A stretch of 64,000 bases of DNA, taken from Bacillota bacterium (GTDB lineage Bacteria; Bacillota; Clostridia; Tissierellales; Sedimentibacteraceae). The stretch's first letter is position 1. The number at the start of each line of letters is the position of its first letter. The notes below the pieces were generated by a model that made no database searches, was not told the origin of the DNA, and worked only from the letters and a program-made list of their open reading frames with translations. The stretch is taken from positions 1-64,000 of the forward strand of contig JAEXUD010000018.1 in NCBI GenBank assembly GCA_023453025.1. The letters run 5' to 3'. Made by a program: the position numbers and the translations under genes. Of this stretch, positions 16,710 through 26,400 are shown piece by piece.

Positions 16710-17597
16710 TTATATCTTATGTATAATATCTTCAACCTCTTCAAAGTGAAGTTTATTTTTTTGATAGATTTTTTTCAAATTCTTTAATTTTATCTTACCT
16801 CTGAACATTTGAAGATTAATCGATTTATTCAACAGCAAAAATGAATTAGCAACTATACCTACGACCACACTAACGATATAAGTAAATGGTTCAGCTATAT
16901 TCCAGTTTTCATATATAACTTTACCCAATATAAATATTAATGGTAATAATATCAGCCAAAAAACAATCAGAAAACGGATGATATAAATGTTTCCTATCCA
17001 TTCGTTTAACACATTTATCGAAAATTTCATTATTTCAAATGTTTTAGTTCCTTGGAAATTCTGTTCTCCAAGCTTCTTATATGCTTCTTTAACAATATAT
17101 AAATCAAGAATTTCATCCACTGAACTCATTGCATTGATAAGCAACTCACTTCCTTGATCATAATTTTCATTGATCAAAACTTCATTAACCAATTTATCTA
17201 TTGGTGTTGATGCAGCCTTATTATATTCATGTTTTATCAGTTCAAAAACCTTAGAAAAAAGATAGCTGTCTCTTAGACTACAAGTGGTAATATAAGCTTT
17301 TATATCTGGCAAAAACCGATCCAAATCATATAATCCAAAAGCTGCCAAAGTAATAAGACTCTTTCTATAGTCTAATCCTTTTCTATTTTTCATCCTTACA
17401 ATTGTCTCAATTTTATCCTCTAGACAATCCCTCTTATTTGATAAAATGCGCACTATTGTACTGTCAATTTCACTTAATTTATCATCTTCTATATCAAACT
17501 CATTTAAATTCATCAGAAAACTATAGAAGACCATTTCCCTTATACTTGCATTAGACGATAATTCTTGCTCTAGATTAATAATATCTCTATAAAACAT
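16710..17597 (-). CDS. Two-helix membrane protein, putative effector of the Argonaute system
   Basis: 295 residues: a soluble helical N-terminal region (1-200), two membrane helices at about 203-224 (IYIIRFLIVFWLILLPLIFIL) and 237-256 (FTYIVSVVVGIVANSFLLL), then a basic tail (KIKLKNLKKIYQKNK). No family recognised. It begins ten bases after the Argonaute stop, with GGGGGG before ATG 17597, so they are co-transcribed. Dead long-B Argonautes are known to partner membrane effectors that kill or depolarise infected cells; I infer the same role here. It could instead be a membrane anchor. Confidence 0.65.
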   Translation of the reverse strand: MFYRDIINLEQELSSNASIREMVFYSFLMNLNEFDIEDDKLSEIDSTIVRILSNKRDCLEDKIETIVRMKNRKGLDYRKSLITLAAFGLYDLDRFLPDIKAYITTCSLRDSYLFSKVFELIKHEYNKAASTPIDKLVNEVLINENYDQGSELLINAMSSVDEILDLYIVKEAYKKLGEQNFQGTKTFEIMKFSINVLNEWIGNIYIIRFLIVFWLILLPLIFILGKVIYENWNIAEPFTYIVSVVVGIVANSFLLLNKSINLQMFRGKIKLKNLKKIYQKNKLHFEEVEDIIHKI

Positions 17598-17607
17598 TGA
17601 ATCCCCC

Positions 17608-19590
17608 CTATATAAACCAGAGTTTGTCTGTTATTTGATTTAATACACTGGGGTCCCAATGATCTATTAAATTCAATTCATTTGCAAGTTTCGCCATTTT
17701 CGCAGGATATAACATAGTAACTGGCTTGGGCGGTGTCATAAAGTTTGAATGTGATAAATACATAAAATGTACTACTTGTGTTGCAATATAATATAAATCT
17801 CTAAAGTTAGAATTCTTATTTATTTTTAGCAAAATAGGTGAACCACTTTTATTCCCTAATGAAATTAACCCTCGATCTGATGATATTTTGGTAAAATACC
17901 CCTTGCTCATTATATCGTTTCCCTTATTAAAATAATATTTATAATTATGAGCATAACTTAAATGTATAACAGCAAACTGAACATTATACTGATCAAACTT
18001 TTCCATCGCCTTTAATATTGCCTTAATTTCATTATCATAACTAGCTTCCTTGTATAAATGAAAGAACAGTTTAATTGCTTGTCCAACTTTGATGTTCTTC
18101 TCATAAATCACCTGCTCAATTGTTTTACAAAGATGTCTTTCAAGATTTGCTGAGTAATTCGTTTTTGTCGATAATTGGCTACAATCTCCAACTAAATATT
18201 TCCCATCATAATCAAAGACACTTGCAAAACCAATGGCAGTTTCATCAGATTCATTTATACTTGATCCAACACCAATAATTAGTTCATTTCTAACCGTATC
18301 ATTTTTAGCAATTGTCCATGCTGTACCGCCCAGTTTTGCATATGTGTTTAACATAATATTATTTATTTTATATTTGTTTAGACTTCTCAGACTTTCACTT
18401 ATCAGTATTTGTGAAGGAATTTTTTGATTCAAAAGTTTTGCTTTCAGCCGATAATATTCAGAATTTCTAACAGACATTTTCTTGTCCATTTCACTTAAAA
18501 CTATAAAAACCAAATCAAAATTCTCTAACACTATATTATCAAGCCTTGAAGAATAATCTTCATTGTTTCTGTCTACAATTTGTAGGTCTACATCGCCAAA
18601 ATCTATATAAAAATATTCATTCATTGTATTTACATATTTATCAATGAATATCTCACTAGCCCCTTGATATTCTTGATATGTTAAACACAGGATATTTATT
18701 CTCTTATTTGCAAACATATCATATGTAAAAGGTTTAGCTTTCTTGATTTTTTCTTCATGGTAACCACCTGTAACGTTTTTGCCATTATAAAAGAACATCC
18801 CCGGTTTTGTAATTGATTCAAATTTCAAGTTATAAGATGGCAATTCAAACCATTCAAACTTTTTAATCTCAAGCTTATCAGGCATGTGCAATTGACCTGT
18901 TCTTTTACATAAGCTATTAAACGATTGCTCAAGTTTACTATAACTTTCCACTGGGTTATTTTGTCTTACAATAAATCTTTCAAAATCATTGCTCTTGCCA
19001 ATTATCCCCAAGTACTTTGTTACATTATCTTTTGACCCCACAATTTTGCCATCTCTGTTCTTTCTCCAATTTCGAGTGTCTATACCTTTATTATTCAATT
19101 CCTCTTGAGATTTTGAAAACTTATTTTTAGTTCGATCTGTAAAAAGAATATAGTAATATGGTTTATTAGTCACATCATTTATTCCAGATTGAGCAGCAAA
19201 TCTTTTGCAATGGATTATTTCAAGGTCTCCAAATGTTTCTGGTTTTGAACCTTGAACTTCCAATTCCCATATATTGCTATGTTTTATATGATAAATCTTA
19301 TATTTTTTCTTTCTGAAATATCTTATATAAGCTTCTTCAATTATTTTACAAAACAACCGCACATCACTATCAACATAAATAGTCTCTTCTTTGAATTCAT
19401 CAGATAACACTACTTGGGTAGGTAATGCTTGCCAAGCATATATAAATCCGCAATTCACAACAAAATAGTAATCTGGATGCTGTTCTCTATATTCTTTAAG
19501 TGCTGCATAATCATTGTTGTATACTTTCCGAAATACCGTAATCCTATCTTTATTAAATTCTATCTCAAATGCATTCAATTTAGCTCCCAA
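17608..19590 (-). CDS. Prokaryotic Argonaute, long-B-like with inactive PIWI
   Basis: 660 residues, start TTG 19590 after AGAGGTGG. An N-terminal and PAZ-like region spans about 1-290. MID (about 295-425) has Tyr380-Lys383 in YYRLKAKLL, Gln394 in IPSQ and Lys419 in AKLGG, the pattern that grips a guide 5' end. PIWI (430-660) ends in the family-typical LYYIATQVVHFMYLSH and PVTMLYPAKMAKL. The catalytic DEDX set is broken: the first Asp is Gly442 in IIGVGSS, and the expected Asp in VIHLSYAH is missing. It should bind guides and targets without cutting. Flanked by a helicase gene upstream and a membrane protein downstream. Confidence 0.82.
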   Translation of the reverse strand: MGAKLNAFEIEFNKDRITVFRKVYNNDYAALKEYREQHPDYYFVVNCGFIYAWQALPTQVVLSDEFKEETIYVDSDVRLFCKIIEEAYIRYFRKKKYKIYHIKHSNIWELEVQGSKPETFGDLEIIHCKRFAAQSGINDVTNKPYYYILFTDRTKNKFSKSQEELNNKGIDTRNWRKNRDGKIVGSKDNVTKYLGIIGKSNDFERFIVRQNNPVESYSKLEQSFNSLCKRTGQLHMPDKLEIKKFEWFELPSYNLKFESITKPGMFFYNGKNVTGGYHEEKIKKAKPFTYDMFANKRINILCLTYQEYQGASEIFIDKYVNTMNEYFYIDFGDVDLQIVDRNNEDYSSRLDNIVLENFDLVFIVLSEMDKKMSVRNSEYYRLKAKLLNQKIPSQILISESLRSLNKYKINNIMLNTYAKLGGTAWTIAKNDTVRNELIIGVGSSINESDETAIGFASVFDYDGKYLVGDCSQLSTKTNYSANLERHLCKTIEQVIYEKNIKVGQAIKLFFHLYKEASYDNEIKAILKAMEKFDQYNVQFAVIHLSYAHNYKYYFNKGNDIMSKGYFTKISSDRGLISLGNKSGSPILLKINKNSNFRDLYYIATQVVHFMYLSHSNFMTPPKPVTMLYPAKMAKLANELNLIDHWDPSVLNQITDKLWFI

Positions 19591-19722
19591 TGCTCCACCT
19601 CTTTATATATTTTTCAACTTGAAAATCAATCAACTTAGAGCTATTTATAACTTATTAGTAATAATAAACCAAACCAAAAACATATTAACATTTTGCCATT
19701 TTAAGCAAGATGTTCCGTATCC

Positions 19723-22700
19723 TTATAATGATTCTAAGACTGCAGCTTGGCTCTCATCCAATTCTAATTCATAGTTAATTAACTCATCGTACCCCAAAAA
19801 ATAATGTTCAATTATATTCCATCTTTCATTATTCGATTTATCTAAGAACATAAAGTTATTGACAACTTTCGCCGCTCTTTTATGTCTTTCATCAATTTCT
19901 GCTAATAAAAGGTTTTTATACCTCTCTGATTCAGAAAGTCTTTTTAGTTTTAACGGATCATTAATTCTAACAAAAATCTGTGAATTGCGTCCTCCTGATA
20001 ATTCATAGGTTGCCAGCCCAAACATCTCTAACATGGATGCAACTAATTGAAATTCGCTGTAATGTTGTCCATTCTTTGGAATTGGCAGATATGCAATAAA
20101 GCTTTTTCTGTCATCACTATTCGGTTCACTATTTTTTAGATATCTTTTAATATTTTGCTCAACAAACCCATATTTATTTGTTCTAAAGCAGTAAGTATTC
20201 TCAATATGCGTTTCGTTTGATTTTCTCTTTCTTTCTATAAACTTCCACTGTTCACACGGAATTTCATCATAGCCGACACCTTCATAACAAAAAAGATCTA
20301 ATAATAAAGTTAAATATTCTCTTTTTATTTTCTCTTCATAATGACTTTGAAAATTTTTGCTAAAATCGTCAAAACTAAATTCCTTTCCTCCATATTTTCT
20401 TTTAATAATATTAAATGTTGCTTGCAGCGATGATGCAATTTTTGACAATTCATTTTTTGCAATATCATAATTTTCATTATAATGTATTTCTAATCTAATT
20501 CTTGGTGATATTTTAACGTCTGCAGAACTGAATAATTCTCCCATGAAAAATTTATACTTAAAATTAGCAAATGTGATATCATCAAATTTTTTCTCCCATA
20601 CCTTACTCAAATCAATTTCGTAAATCTTGCCCATATTATATATCTGAACATCAGCGCTTTTACCAAAACCAGCCATAATTCTTGATTTATCATCCATCAT
20701 AACTTCGCAATAACTACCATATTCCTTAAAAAAGATATCTTCCGTCTCACTTGGAACACAAATATAATGTATAGAAAAAATATTTTTAGCTCTAACATTA
20801 ATAACTCTAAAATGATATTTTTCAAGTAAATCTGCACTTAAAAGCATTAATCCACTTTTTACTTTATTATCGATACTCTTGCTATCAAAAATGTATCCGA
20901 ATATCTCGGGCGATATTAGTAAATTCCTATTATTTTTCTGCACATATAAGTTATACAACTTTTTCATAATCGCCTTTATTTGATAATGCCTTAGACCAGA
21001 TAATCCCCATAAAACAGAAGCGTAGTTCATGTCATTTTTAAGATAATCTATCATTGCATAACCTTTTTCAATTTTCCTTGCAGCACGTCCAATTTCTTGA
21101 ACATAATCAGCAAGAGTACCTGTAGGTGCATAATGATATACTACTTCAACATCAGGAATATTAATTCCCATACCAAAAGCTTTTGTGGCTAACATTATTG
21201 ATAAACTGCTGTTTTTAAATCTATTATAGGATTCGTTTTTTTCGTATTTGTCCATCCCACTTCCGCTATATTTTTCTATATACCTTTTATAGCTTGGTTT
21301 CATTTCTATAACCTTTTTAAAAACATCTTCTATTTGAGATACGTAAGGAAAATATACAATGGATTTTTTATTTGATTCAATTAATTTTATTATTTTTTTA
21401 CATGTTAAATCTATTTTATCTTCTTTTTTTGTATTTGATTTCTTTTCCCCAACAACATTAACATTAAATTCGATTGAATGTGTACCATTATCACGTCTAA
21501 CGCTTCCAAAGTATATATTATCCTGCGAACATACAAGGCTCATACTCTTTAACAAGTCTCCTACAACATCATCTCTACCGCCAAATACTGCCGTTGCAGT
21601 TAAGCACAAAACGGGAAATTTCATAGGATCATTATACTTGCTTCCTACCCTTAATTTTTCTATATAATCTCCTAAGAACCAATAGTCCACCCTAAAATCG
21701 CGACCCCAAGAAGTTACCAAGTGCGCTTCGTCAATAACAAATAAACCTATTTTTCTATCTCCAATTATATTTCTTATATCGTTTGCTAATAGTAATTCAG
21801 GAGATAAATATACTATTGAATATCTACCATTTTTTATTCCTATGATCCTATCTTGTCTTTCTTCAAATGTTATTTCTGAATTTATATACGTTGCAAAATT
21901 AATATTACGTCCTTCAATTTCATTTACTTGATCGTTCATCAGAGCAATTAATGGGGAAATTACTATTGTTAATAATCCATACTCCTTATGTAAATATATT
22001 GAGGGTACTTGAAAAAATATAGATTTTCCGGTTCCGGTCGGAGCGGTTATAACCATATCCGAATATGTTTTTTCATTCTTTGCATTTATAGACTGCTCTA
22101 TTACTTTAGAAATTAAAATACCCTGTGATAAATTAACCGTTTTAGTACTTGTAGAAGGATCTTCATATATTGTTATATCTCTAAAGCATGCATCATGACC
22201 CCAATATGTTTTGAATAAATTTAAGTATTTATTTTCAAATTCATGCTCTAATGTTCTTTTAGATTTATCAATTATAAAACTTACATCAAAATGTTCCCCA
22301 AAGGAATTTAAAGATAAGAGAATATTATTTATTTCTTTTGACTCTGTCGTTTTAATTATGTATTTTGTATTATGTATTAATCCATTAAGAAGTTTATATT
22401 TTTCATACTCCAAATCATTTAAATTTAATATATTTCCATCTAATATATTTTCTATATGAACTTTTTGGTAACCTTCAAAAAAATTGATTTCCTCTATCCT
22501 TTTGTTAAAATCAACATCATAATGCTTATTAATATATGAAAAAAATATTTTACTGTTGTAAACCTTAGCATCCGAAAAGAATTTCGTTATAACATCTTCT
22601 TTATTTGAATCATCGTCATAAATTTCTATGATATCCTTTTCATCTACATTTATGTCAACCGGAAAATAACCATTATATAAATTATTTTTGACAACTATTA

Positions 22701-23013
22701 TTTTACCTGTATATACACTAAAATCATTTAAAGTATCTGTCAAAGATATCAACTCTTCATAATAAGCCCATCGTAATCCATCGGAATTTAATAGTGCTTT
22801 TAACTCCAATTGATTATTTATCTTTGAATAATCACAATAATATTGATTATTGCTTAAATCATAATCAGATAATCTTTTATATCCCATATTATTTAAAGTT
22901 TCATAGAATATACCAGGAAAGCCTTGAAAAAACAGCAGCGTTTTCCTATTGTTAAGTCCATTTCTTTCAATAAGCTTAGATATCATCTTCTCATATACAT
23001 TTATTATATTCAT
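19723..23013 (-). CDS. RecQ-like DEAH helicase of the Argonaute cluster
   Basis: 1096 residues, ATG 23013 after GGGAGG. The helicase core lies at about 290-660: motif I APTGTGKS (324-331), DEAH 428-431, TAT 472-474 and motif VI QEIGRAARK (639-647), closest to RecQ. The N-terminal 290 and C-terminal 430 residues match nothing I recognise and no RQC or HRDC domain is evident. It is the first gene of the cluster, 132 bases ahead of the Argonaute gene. It could open duplex DNA for guide loading or target search, or be the infection sensor; both are inference. Confidence 0.8.
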   Translation of the reverse strand: MNIINVYEKMISKLIERNGLNNRKTLLFFQGFPGIFYETLNNMGYKRLSDYDLSNNQYYCDYSKINNQLELKALLNSDGLRWAYYEELISLTDTLNDFSVYTGKIIVVKNNLYNGYFPVDINVDEKDIIEIYDDDSNKEDVITKFFSDAKVYNSKIFFSYINKHYDVDFNKRIEEINFFEGYQKVHIENILDGNILNLNDLEYEKYKLLNGLIHNTKYIIKTTESKEINNILLSLNSFGEHFDVSFIIDKSKRTLEHEFENKYLNLFKTYWGHDACFRDITIYEDPSTSTKTVNLSQGILISKVIEQSINAKNEKTYSDMVITAPTGTGKSIFFQVPSIYLHKEYGLLTIVISPLIALMNDQVNEIEGRNINFATYINSEITFEERQDRIIGIKNGRYSIVYLSPELLLANDIRNIIGDRKIGLFVIDEAHLVTSWGRDFRVDYWFLGDYIEKLRVGSKYNDPMKFPVLCLTATAVFGGRDDVVGDLLKSMSLVCSQDNIYFGSVRRDNGTHSIEFNVNVVGEKKSNTKKEDKIDLTCKKIIKLIESNKKSIVYFPYVSQIEDVFKKVIEMKPSYKRYIEKYSGSGMDKYEKNESYNRFKNSSLSIMLATKAFGMGINIPDVEVVYHYAPTGTLADYVQEIGRAARKIEKGYAMIDYLKNDMNYASVLWGLSGLRHYQIKAIMKKLYNLYVQKNNRNLLISPEIFGYIFDSKSIDNKVKSGLMLLSADLLEKYHFRVINVRAKNIFSIHYICVPSETEDIFFKEYGSYCEVMMDDKSRIMAGFGKSADVQIYNMGKIYEIDLSKVWEKKFDDITFANFKYKFFMGELFSSADVKISPRIRLEIHYNENYDIAKNELSKIASSLQATFNIIKRKYGGKEFSFDDFSKNFQSHYEEKIKREYLTLLLDLFCYEGVGYDEIPCEQWKFIERKRKSNETHIENTYCFRTNKYGFVEQNIKRYLKNSEPNSDDRKSFIAYLPIPKNGQHYSEFQLVASMLEMFGLATYELSGGRNSQIFVRINDPLKLKRLSESERYKNLLLAEIDERHKRAAKVVNNFMFLDKSNNERWNIIEHYFLGYDELINYELELDESQAAVLESL

Positions 23014-23479
23014 AGTATCCTCCCATCGCAGTTTTTATTGTATACACCATAACAACGTTTTCAGTTATGATTCACAAGTTAAAAAATTTTGATTCTTCGT
23101 TAATATGATACTACAATAAATACATTTTTACAATTATTACCGACAAATTTTATGAAATTTATACATAGTATTCCTATTAATTTTAAACTACGCAAATATA
23201 AGAATTCCTATTTTTGTGAATAAATTTGATGTTAGCATAGATTTTCAACGGCAAAATCCTTCACTATTATTCAAGCTATCGTTTAGGATGATAAATTGTT
23301 ATATAACCATAAATGGTAACGCAATTATTCAATTTTAATGAACTATTCAAAAATTACACCCCACAATTAAGATGGGTCCCTTTTTTATTTCCAATGCATT
23401 ATATCATTTTGATATATTAAAAACAGCTTTAAATATACCCTTAACATCTATATCGCATATCTATATTTCAATAATAATC
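23014..23479. promoter_or_regulatory. 466 bp region upstream of the Argonaute cluster, with a candidate promoter
   Basis: On the minus strand TTGTGA (23072-23077) and TGTTAT (23049-23054) are 17 bases apart, about 35 bases before the helicase start. Near 23355-23385 a weak CACCCCA/TGGGT pair followed by CCCTTTTTTATTT may end transcription of the upstream RecQ-UvrD gene. Otherwise AT-rich with no gene seen. Confidence 0.35.
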
Positions 23480-26400
23480 TTACCCTTCATTTAAATTCCC
23501 TTTAACAAACTCAAGCTGAGGAAGCACTATCAGTGTTTCATCCTCGCGGTCCTCCTGCTTCCAGTATAATATGTGGTTTACTTTTGCGGAAAATGGTTTA
23601 TACCCTCTGTCTGTGAATTTTTTCATTTCCTCTTTGAATTTTGCGGAGAAAATTAGTACTCTGTTTCCTCTTTCATCCATGCATCCGTTTTCGTCGAACT
23701 TCATAACGTCTCCGCTGTTTAACTGTTCAACATACTGCTTTGTTTTATAAAAATGAGAAAGAAACACGTCCTTGTATTTAAGCTGCAGAACTATAAGGTC
23801 AGATGGCGGGTACGTATTGTTGTCGTATTCATATGAAAAGCCTCCTCGAAGCATATCAAGAAATCCTGTCTTCCTTTCAAAATAGCTTCCGTTATAATGA
23901 ACGGACAGAGTTTTTCTTGCTCTTGTCATCCCCACGTAAAGCTGTCTTTTGATCTCCTCGGAATCGGGAGTCATGTCCTTCAGCATCATGATTACATGGT
24001 CGAATTCCCTGCCTTTGGATTTGTGGATTGTTGAAACGGTTATCCTTTCTTCTTTTCTGTAAAAATCCTCTTCGGAGGACTCCTTGATAAAGAGCAGAAA
24101 ATCTGTCTTGTACTTGATTTTGCCTGCTGTGCATTCAAAATCCTCAATTATTTGCTTTAAGAGCTCAAGGTTTTCACTTCTTTTAAATCTTTCAAATGTT
24201 TTTATTTTGGCAGATTGCCATATTTCATCTCTTATAACGTGAGTTTCATCGGTTAATTTTAATTCATCCGTGAAGCTTCGTACCTCAAGGAGATTTCTCA
24301 GCTCATATTTTTCTCCGCGCTGAATCATCCCTGCTTTTATGCTGTTTCTGTCGAGCAGGGAAAATATCTGGAGCGCTTCTTCATTTGTTTTTGTAAGAAT
24401 GCAAGTTGAGCCATATATTCCCTTACTCACAAGCTTGTTTACCAGGGGCACAATTAAATTACCATCCTTGTATTGTACTATCTCCACGCTTCCCTTTTCC
24501 TTTGAAGCGGCTGAAATAGGTGTTTTTTTGAGACGGTTATTCATAGTACTTACAAAATCATTGCTGAATTCAACAATGCTTCGGCTGCTCCTGTAATTTT
24601 CCACAAGCTCATACAGTTTTGAATTTCCCATATTTAAAATATTGCTCATATATTTTGAATCGGAGCCTCTGAAGGAATATATATTTTGGTCATCATCTCC
24701 CACTGCTATTACTCTCATATCCTCATTTTTTGCTATTAGTGTCTTTATGAGCCTGTACTCGCTCTTATCCATATCCTGAGCCTCATCTATTACAAGCACA
24801 AGCTTCGTAATCTTTGAAGGCTCCACCTCTCCGCTCTCTATGGCTGCGGCTGCACGGCTTATGATGTCAGCGGACTTTTCCACATTTCCTACCTGTCCAA
24901 GCAGGTCAAAGCAATATGAATGAAATGTTTTTATGTCGACATAATTTGCTGCACTTCCTATGAGCTCAATCAGCCTTTTCTTGAACTCCGTAGCTGCAGA
25001 TCTTGAAAATGTAATCATAAGAAGCTGCTCATGCTTAACATCCTCCATGAGCAAAAGTGATGCAAGCTTGTGAACGAGTATTCTTGTTTTCCCGCTGCCC
25101 GGTCCTGCAGCCACCACTATATATTTTGACTCCTTGTCATTTATGATGCTCAGCTGTGCCGGCGAGAGCTTCCCGAAAAGCTGCCTGAATTTTTCGGGTG
25201 TTATATTTTGCTGTATTTCATCACCCTTTGGACCCTTGAAATATTTTTTCAGAAACGAACTGTATTCCAGACGGAAGTAATCATCCACAAAACGCAGGGC
25301 AGCCTTGTAGTCTTCCATCATCTTTCGTGCATACTCCCCTACTATGTGTATCATTTCCATTTTTTGTTTGTAGTAATTCTTGAGATTTTTATAATCCTCT
25401 GTTTTGTACCTGATTTTATTGTCCTTTACAAGTCTTTCAATGCTGAAGGCGTTGTATGTTACGAGAAATCCTCCGTCCATCTTTAATGCGTCTATTTTGG
25501 AAAGGTAGTAAAGTGAATCCTCAATTTGCTGCGGCGCTGCACTTTTATTCATAAGCTGCATGCGGAAGTTGTATTCCTCCATGAGCTCAAGCACCGAAAA
25601 TTCCACAGTTGATTCTTTTTTCGCATTACTTTCGTCAAGGTATTTCAATATGAATTTGGCAATACTCCACCTGTCTTCAAGTTCCTGCAAAGCTTTTGAA
25701 TTCTCCTTGGTAAGCATAATCTTCATATAGTCTTTGGAACGAGGGGATATGCTCCTTTTTATAAGCCCTTTCACAGTCCAGAAATTCAATATCGTCTTAA
25801 TTTTATCTGTATTGGTCTTCTTCACTCCGTTTTCTGCGGCAAGCTCATTCAGTTCCTTTATATTTTTTGTAGACGGTGTCTGGGAAATCTGAGAAAGGAT
25901 GAAACGCTCCAGCTCCATATAGCTTGAAAGAATGCCTGCCGGCTTATTTCCGAAGCCGCTTTCCTCCGCATATACCGTAAGATCCTTTGCATCAGATAAA
26001 ATTCCGGCCTGGCGCATAAGCTGTATGATGTGCAGCACCTGAGCCTTTTCTATTCCAAGACGGTCGGAAATATAATCAACCCGCGCCTCAGCATCCTGGT
26101 CGTTGCCCCTGCTGCGGCTTCTTGCAGAAATAAGGCTGTTTATTATCCTTGTTGCCTGCTCTTCCTCTTTTTTATTAAAAAGTCCCGAGTTCCTTATTTT
26201 TTCACCAGCCTCTGCGGAATTTCTCGCCATTATGCTGTCTGCATACACCCTTGGCATATTTTGTCCGCGCTTAATATATCCTGCATCCTCCAGCGCGGCA
26301 ATTGCTGTTTTTACCCTTGTTTCAATATCATTTACACCGTCGTCCCAGCCTGCGTCCCTGGCTATTTCAAGCGCCGAGTTTGACATCCGTTCCCTTGTTC

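Noticed and set aside
16710..17597. Two-helix protein as a transporter subunit
   Set aside because: Only two helices and a large soluble domain, no transporter motif, and tight linkage to the Argonaute gene make an effector or anchor role more likely.
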